Shown here piece after piece: positions 62,731-64,000 of a stretch of 64,000 bases of DNA. The translations under genes were made by a program, and so were the position numbers. The notes under the pieces were generated by a model that worked only from the letters and a program-made list of their open reading frames with translations, made no database searches and was not told the DNA's origin. The stretch lies in the NCBI RefSeq assembly GCF_900102535.1, contig NZ_FNBP01000001.1, positions 1 through 64,000 on the forward strand. Direction: 5' to 3'. Every line of letters starts with the position of its first letter. Position 1 is the stretch's first letter. The stretch is from Sulfitobacter delicatus. GTDB lineage: Bacteria > Pseudomonadota > Alphaproteobacteria > Rhodobacterales > Rhodobacteraceae.

Positions 62731-63633
62731 ATGACGATTTCGCGCAGTCTTTCATCGCGCGTGCAGGCCATTGGTCTGACCCGCTAGTCCTATCCTGCCG
62801 CCGGAACTGGGTTCCGCAAGAACGGTGATGACGTCGGCGACTTGCGCGCGCGTCTCTACGCACCACACCGGCTCGACCACCGTCTTTTTCTGCTGGAGAA
62901 CGTGCTGCTGCCCGGCCTCAAGCGACAAAGTGATCCAGACTTCACCCATCTGTTTTTGATGGGGGATCAGCTTCCGGACCCATGGCGCAGCCGTGTGCTT
63001 GACCTGCTCGCTAAGATTCCGCAAATCATTCCGATCTTTGCCCCTGAGGGGCGCAGGCTCAACGACGTCTGCCGCGAAGCGATCCACGACCATACCGCAG
63101 CCGACTGCGAGGTGACCGCACAATACCGGCTCGACGATGACGATCGTCTGGCGGCCAGCTTCATCGGCGAGAGCAGACGGCTCTTTGGCACATTCGAACC
63201 GCTCTACGAAACCCAAGGTCACTTCGGGCTCGACTTCAACCGCGGCTTCATCCTGCAAACCACAGCCCAAGACCTGACAATGCGCCCTGTCAGCATGCGC
63301 TTCTGGGCGCCGGGGATGGTGGTCTTTCAGCGCCGCGGTGCGAAGCGCACCGCTTTGGACTACAACCACCTGAAACTATGGCGCTACATGCCGACGATGA
63401 CATGGCGGGAAGAGCCGATGCTCATCCGCGGAGCGCACCATGACAATGACAGCCACCTGTCGAGCTTTGGCCGCCGCGCCCGCGGTTTTGTCTTTGATCC
63501 GCCCAACCCGCGGCGGTATTTCAAAAAGAACTTCGGCGTGAACCTCAACCGAATGCAGCGGGTCTGGGACGCCCAAAAAGCGTATTTTCTACAGGATGCG
63601 CCGCCAGAGGTTCGTCAACTGAAGGCCGGCTAA
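62731..63633 (+). pseudogene. Rhamnosyltransferase-like gene with premature TAG at codon 19
   Basis: From 62842 the frame encodes 263 residues related to the gene at 45713, with the same RLDDDDR core motif. Upstream the same frame reads VQAIGLTR, then TAG (62785-62787), then SYPAAG. The intact paralogue has QAIGLCRFSYPALGG, so TAG stands where Phe should be. A TTG at 62842 could start a shortened protein lacking the first strand of the fold. I read it as a recently inactivated paralogue or possible sequencing error. Confidence 0.7.
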
Positions 63634-63666
63634 GCCAACCCGCTTTCAAAGGTCTTCACACAACGC

Positions 63667-63700
63667 AAAAGGCCGCAGCAAAAGCTGCGGCCTTTCGTTT
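63667..63700 (-). terminator. Terminator after tuf (second copy)
   Basis: AAAGGCCGCAGC-AAAA-GCTGCGGCCTTT (63668-63695), then TCGTTTGTC. The arms are identical to those of the first tuf terminator. Confidence 0.88.
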
Positions 63701-63735
63701 GTCTTATCGTTCGGGCCCGAAGGCCCGCCCCATAA

Positions 63736-64000
63736 TTACTCAGTGATCTTCGACACAACGCCGGCGCCAACCGTACGACCACCTTCGCGGATCGCGAAGC
63801 GCAGGCCGTTTTCCATGGCGATCGGTGCGATCAGCTCAACGCCGAAGGACACGTTGTCGCCTGGCATAACCATCTCGGTGCCTTCTGCCAGCTGAACAGT
63901 GCCGGTCACGTCAGTTGTACGGAAGTAGAACTGCGGACGGTAGTTCGCGAAGAACGGCGTGTGACGGCCACCTTCCTCTTTGGTGAGGATGTAGGCTTCG
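63736..64000 (-). CDS. tuf: Elongation factor Tu, second copy (C-terminal part)
   Basis: Only the last 88 codons lie in the window; the gene continues beyond the right edge. The sequence, ending [20 protein letters not shown](E), matches the copy at 40121-41296 almost base for base, differing mainly in third positions near the stop (TAA instead of TGA). Such identity between distant copies points to gene conversion. Its neighbourhood with tRNA-Trp, secE and nusG is the usual place of the second tuf. Confidence 0.96.
   Translation of the reverse strand, partial: EAYILTKEEGGRHTPFFANYRPQFYFRTTDVTGTVQLAEGTEMVMPGDNVSFGVELIAPIAMENGLRFAIREGGRTVGAGVVSKITE

Overview
The window looks like a chromosome segment from a marine Rhodobacteraceae (Roseobacter group, Sulfitobacter-like). 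Almost all of it is the ribosomal protein/RNA polymerase super-cluster in the usual alphaproteobacterial gene order. Supporting traits are no rpmJ in the spc operon, a Zn-lid adenylate kinase, two tuf genes, a tRNA-Trp-secE-nusG link, and a high-GC host background. No rRNA, CRISPR array or prophage was seen.

Layout from the right, since the main cluster is on the minus strand: second tuf (cut by the edge); a decayed rhamnosyltransferase-like gene and an acetyltransferase; a ferritin-like DUF892 stress gene (+); tRNA-Trp; secE-nusG-rplK-rplA-rplJ-rplL-rpoB-rpoC; a single-domain response regulator; an EamA transporter and a rhamnosyltransferase-like gene; rpsL-rpsG-fusA-[sulfotransferase]-tuf; a DSD1-type PLP enzyme; rpsJ-rplC-rplD-rplW. 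A block then interrupts the S10 operon: DUF1801, fatty acid desaturase, secreted PRC-barrel repeat protein, cold-shock protein and a DUF262 + HEPN pair. After it come rplB-rpsS-rplV-rpsC-rplP, a small block (NYN nuclease, small protein, TIGR02466 protein), rpmC through adk, rpsM-rpsK-rpoA-rplQ, a Do-type periplasmic protease and rarA.

The most interesting region is 1-13.6 kb. The host rarA (start 14400) is cut off after about 250 codons, at the HYNLIS motif, by foreign DNA. Just inside that junction starts a tightly overlapping minus-strand operon: three tyrosine-recombinase-like proteins (387, 749 and 669 aa; the middle one apparently lacks the HxxR box), two coiled-coil proteins (221 and 144 aa) and a RecD2/TraA-like helicase (730 aa). 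A complete but divergent rarA follows. I read this as an integrative element that targets rarA, disables it and brings its own replacement. Beyond it lie transglutaminase-like and cation-efflux genes, IS3-type remnants and the Tat-signal start of a probable L,D-transpeptidase.

Three further patterns are not explained by genes. A MITE-like repeat occurs three times, each about 136-137 bp between 17-bp terminal inverted repeats plus a conserved tail. A tandem double hairpin sits between rpoA and rplQ and again between rpoB and rpoC, with matching stems but different sequence. Two GGAAC-N16/17-(C/G)GTT promoters resemble the alphaproteobacterial EcfG general-stress type and precede the PRC-barrel and DUF892 genes. 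All calls come from reading the sequence; no database search was run.
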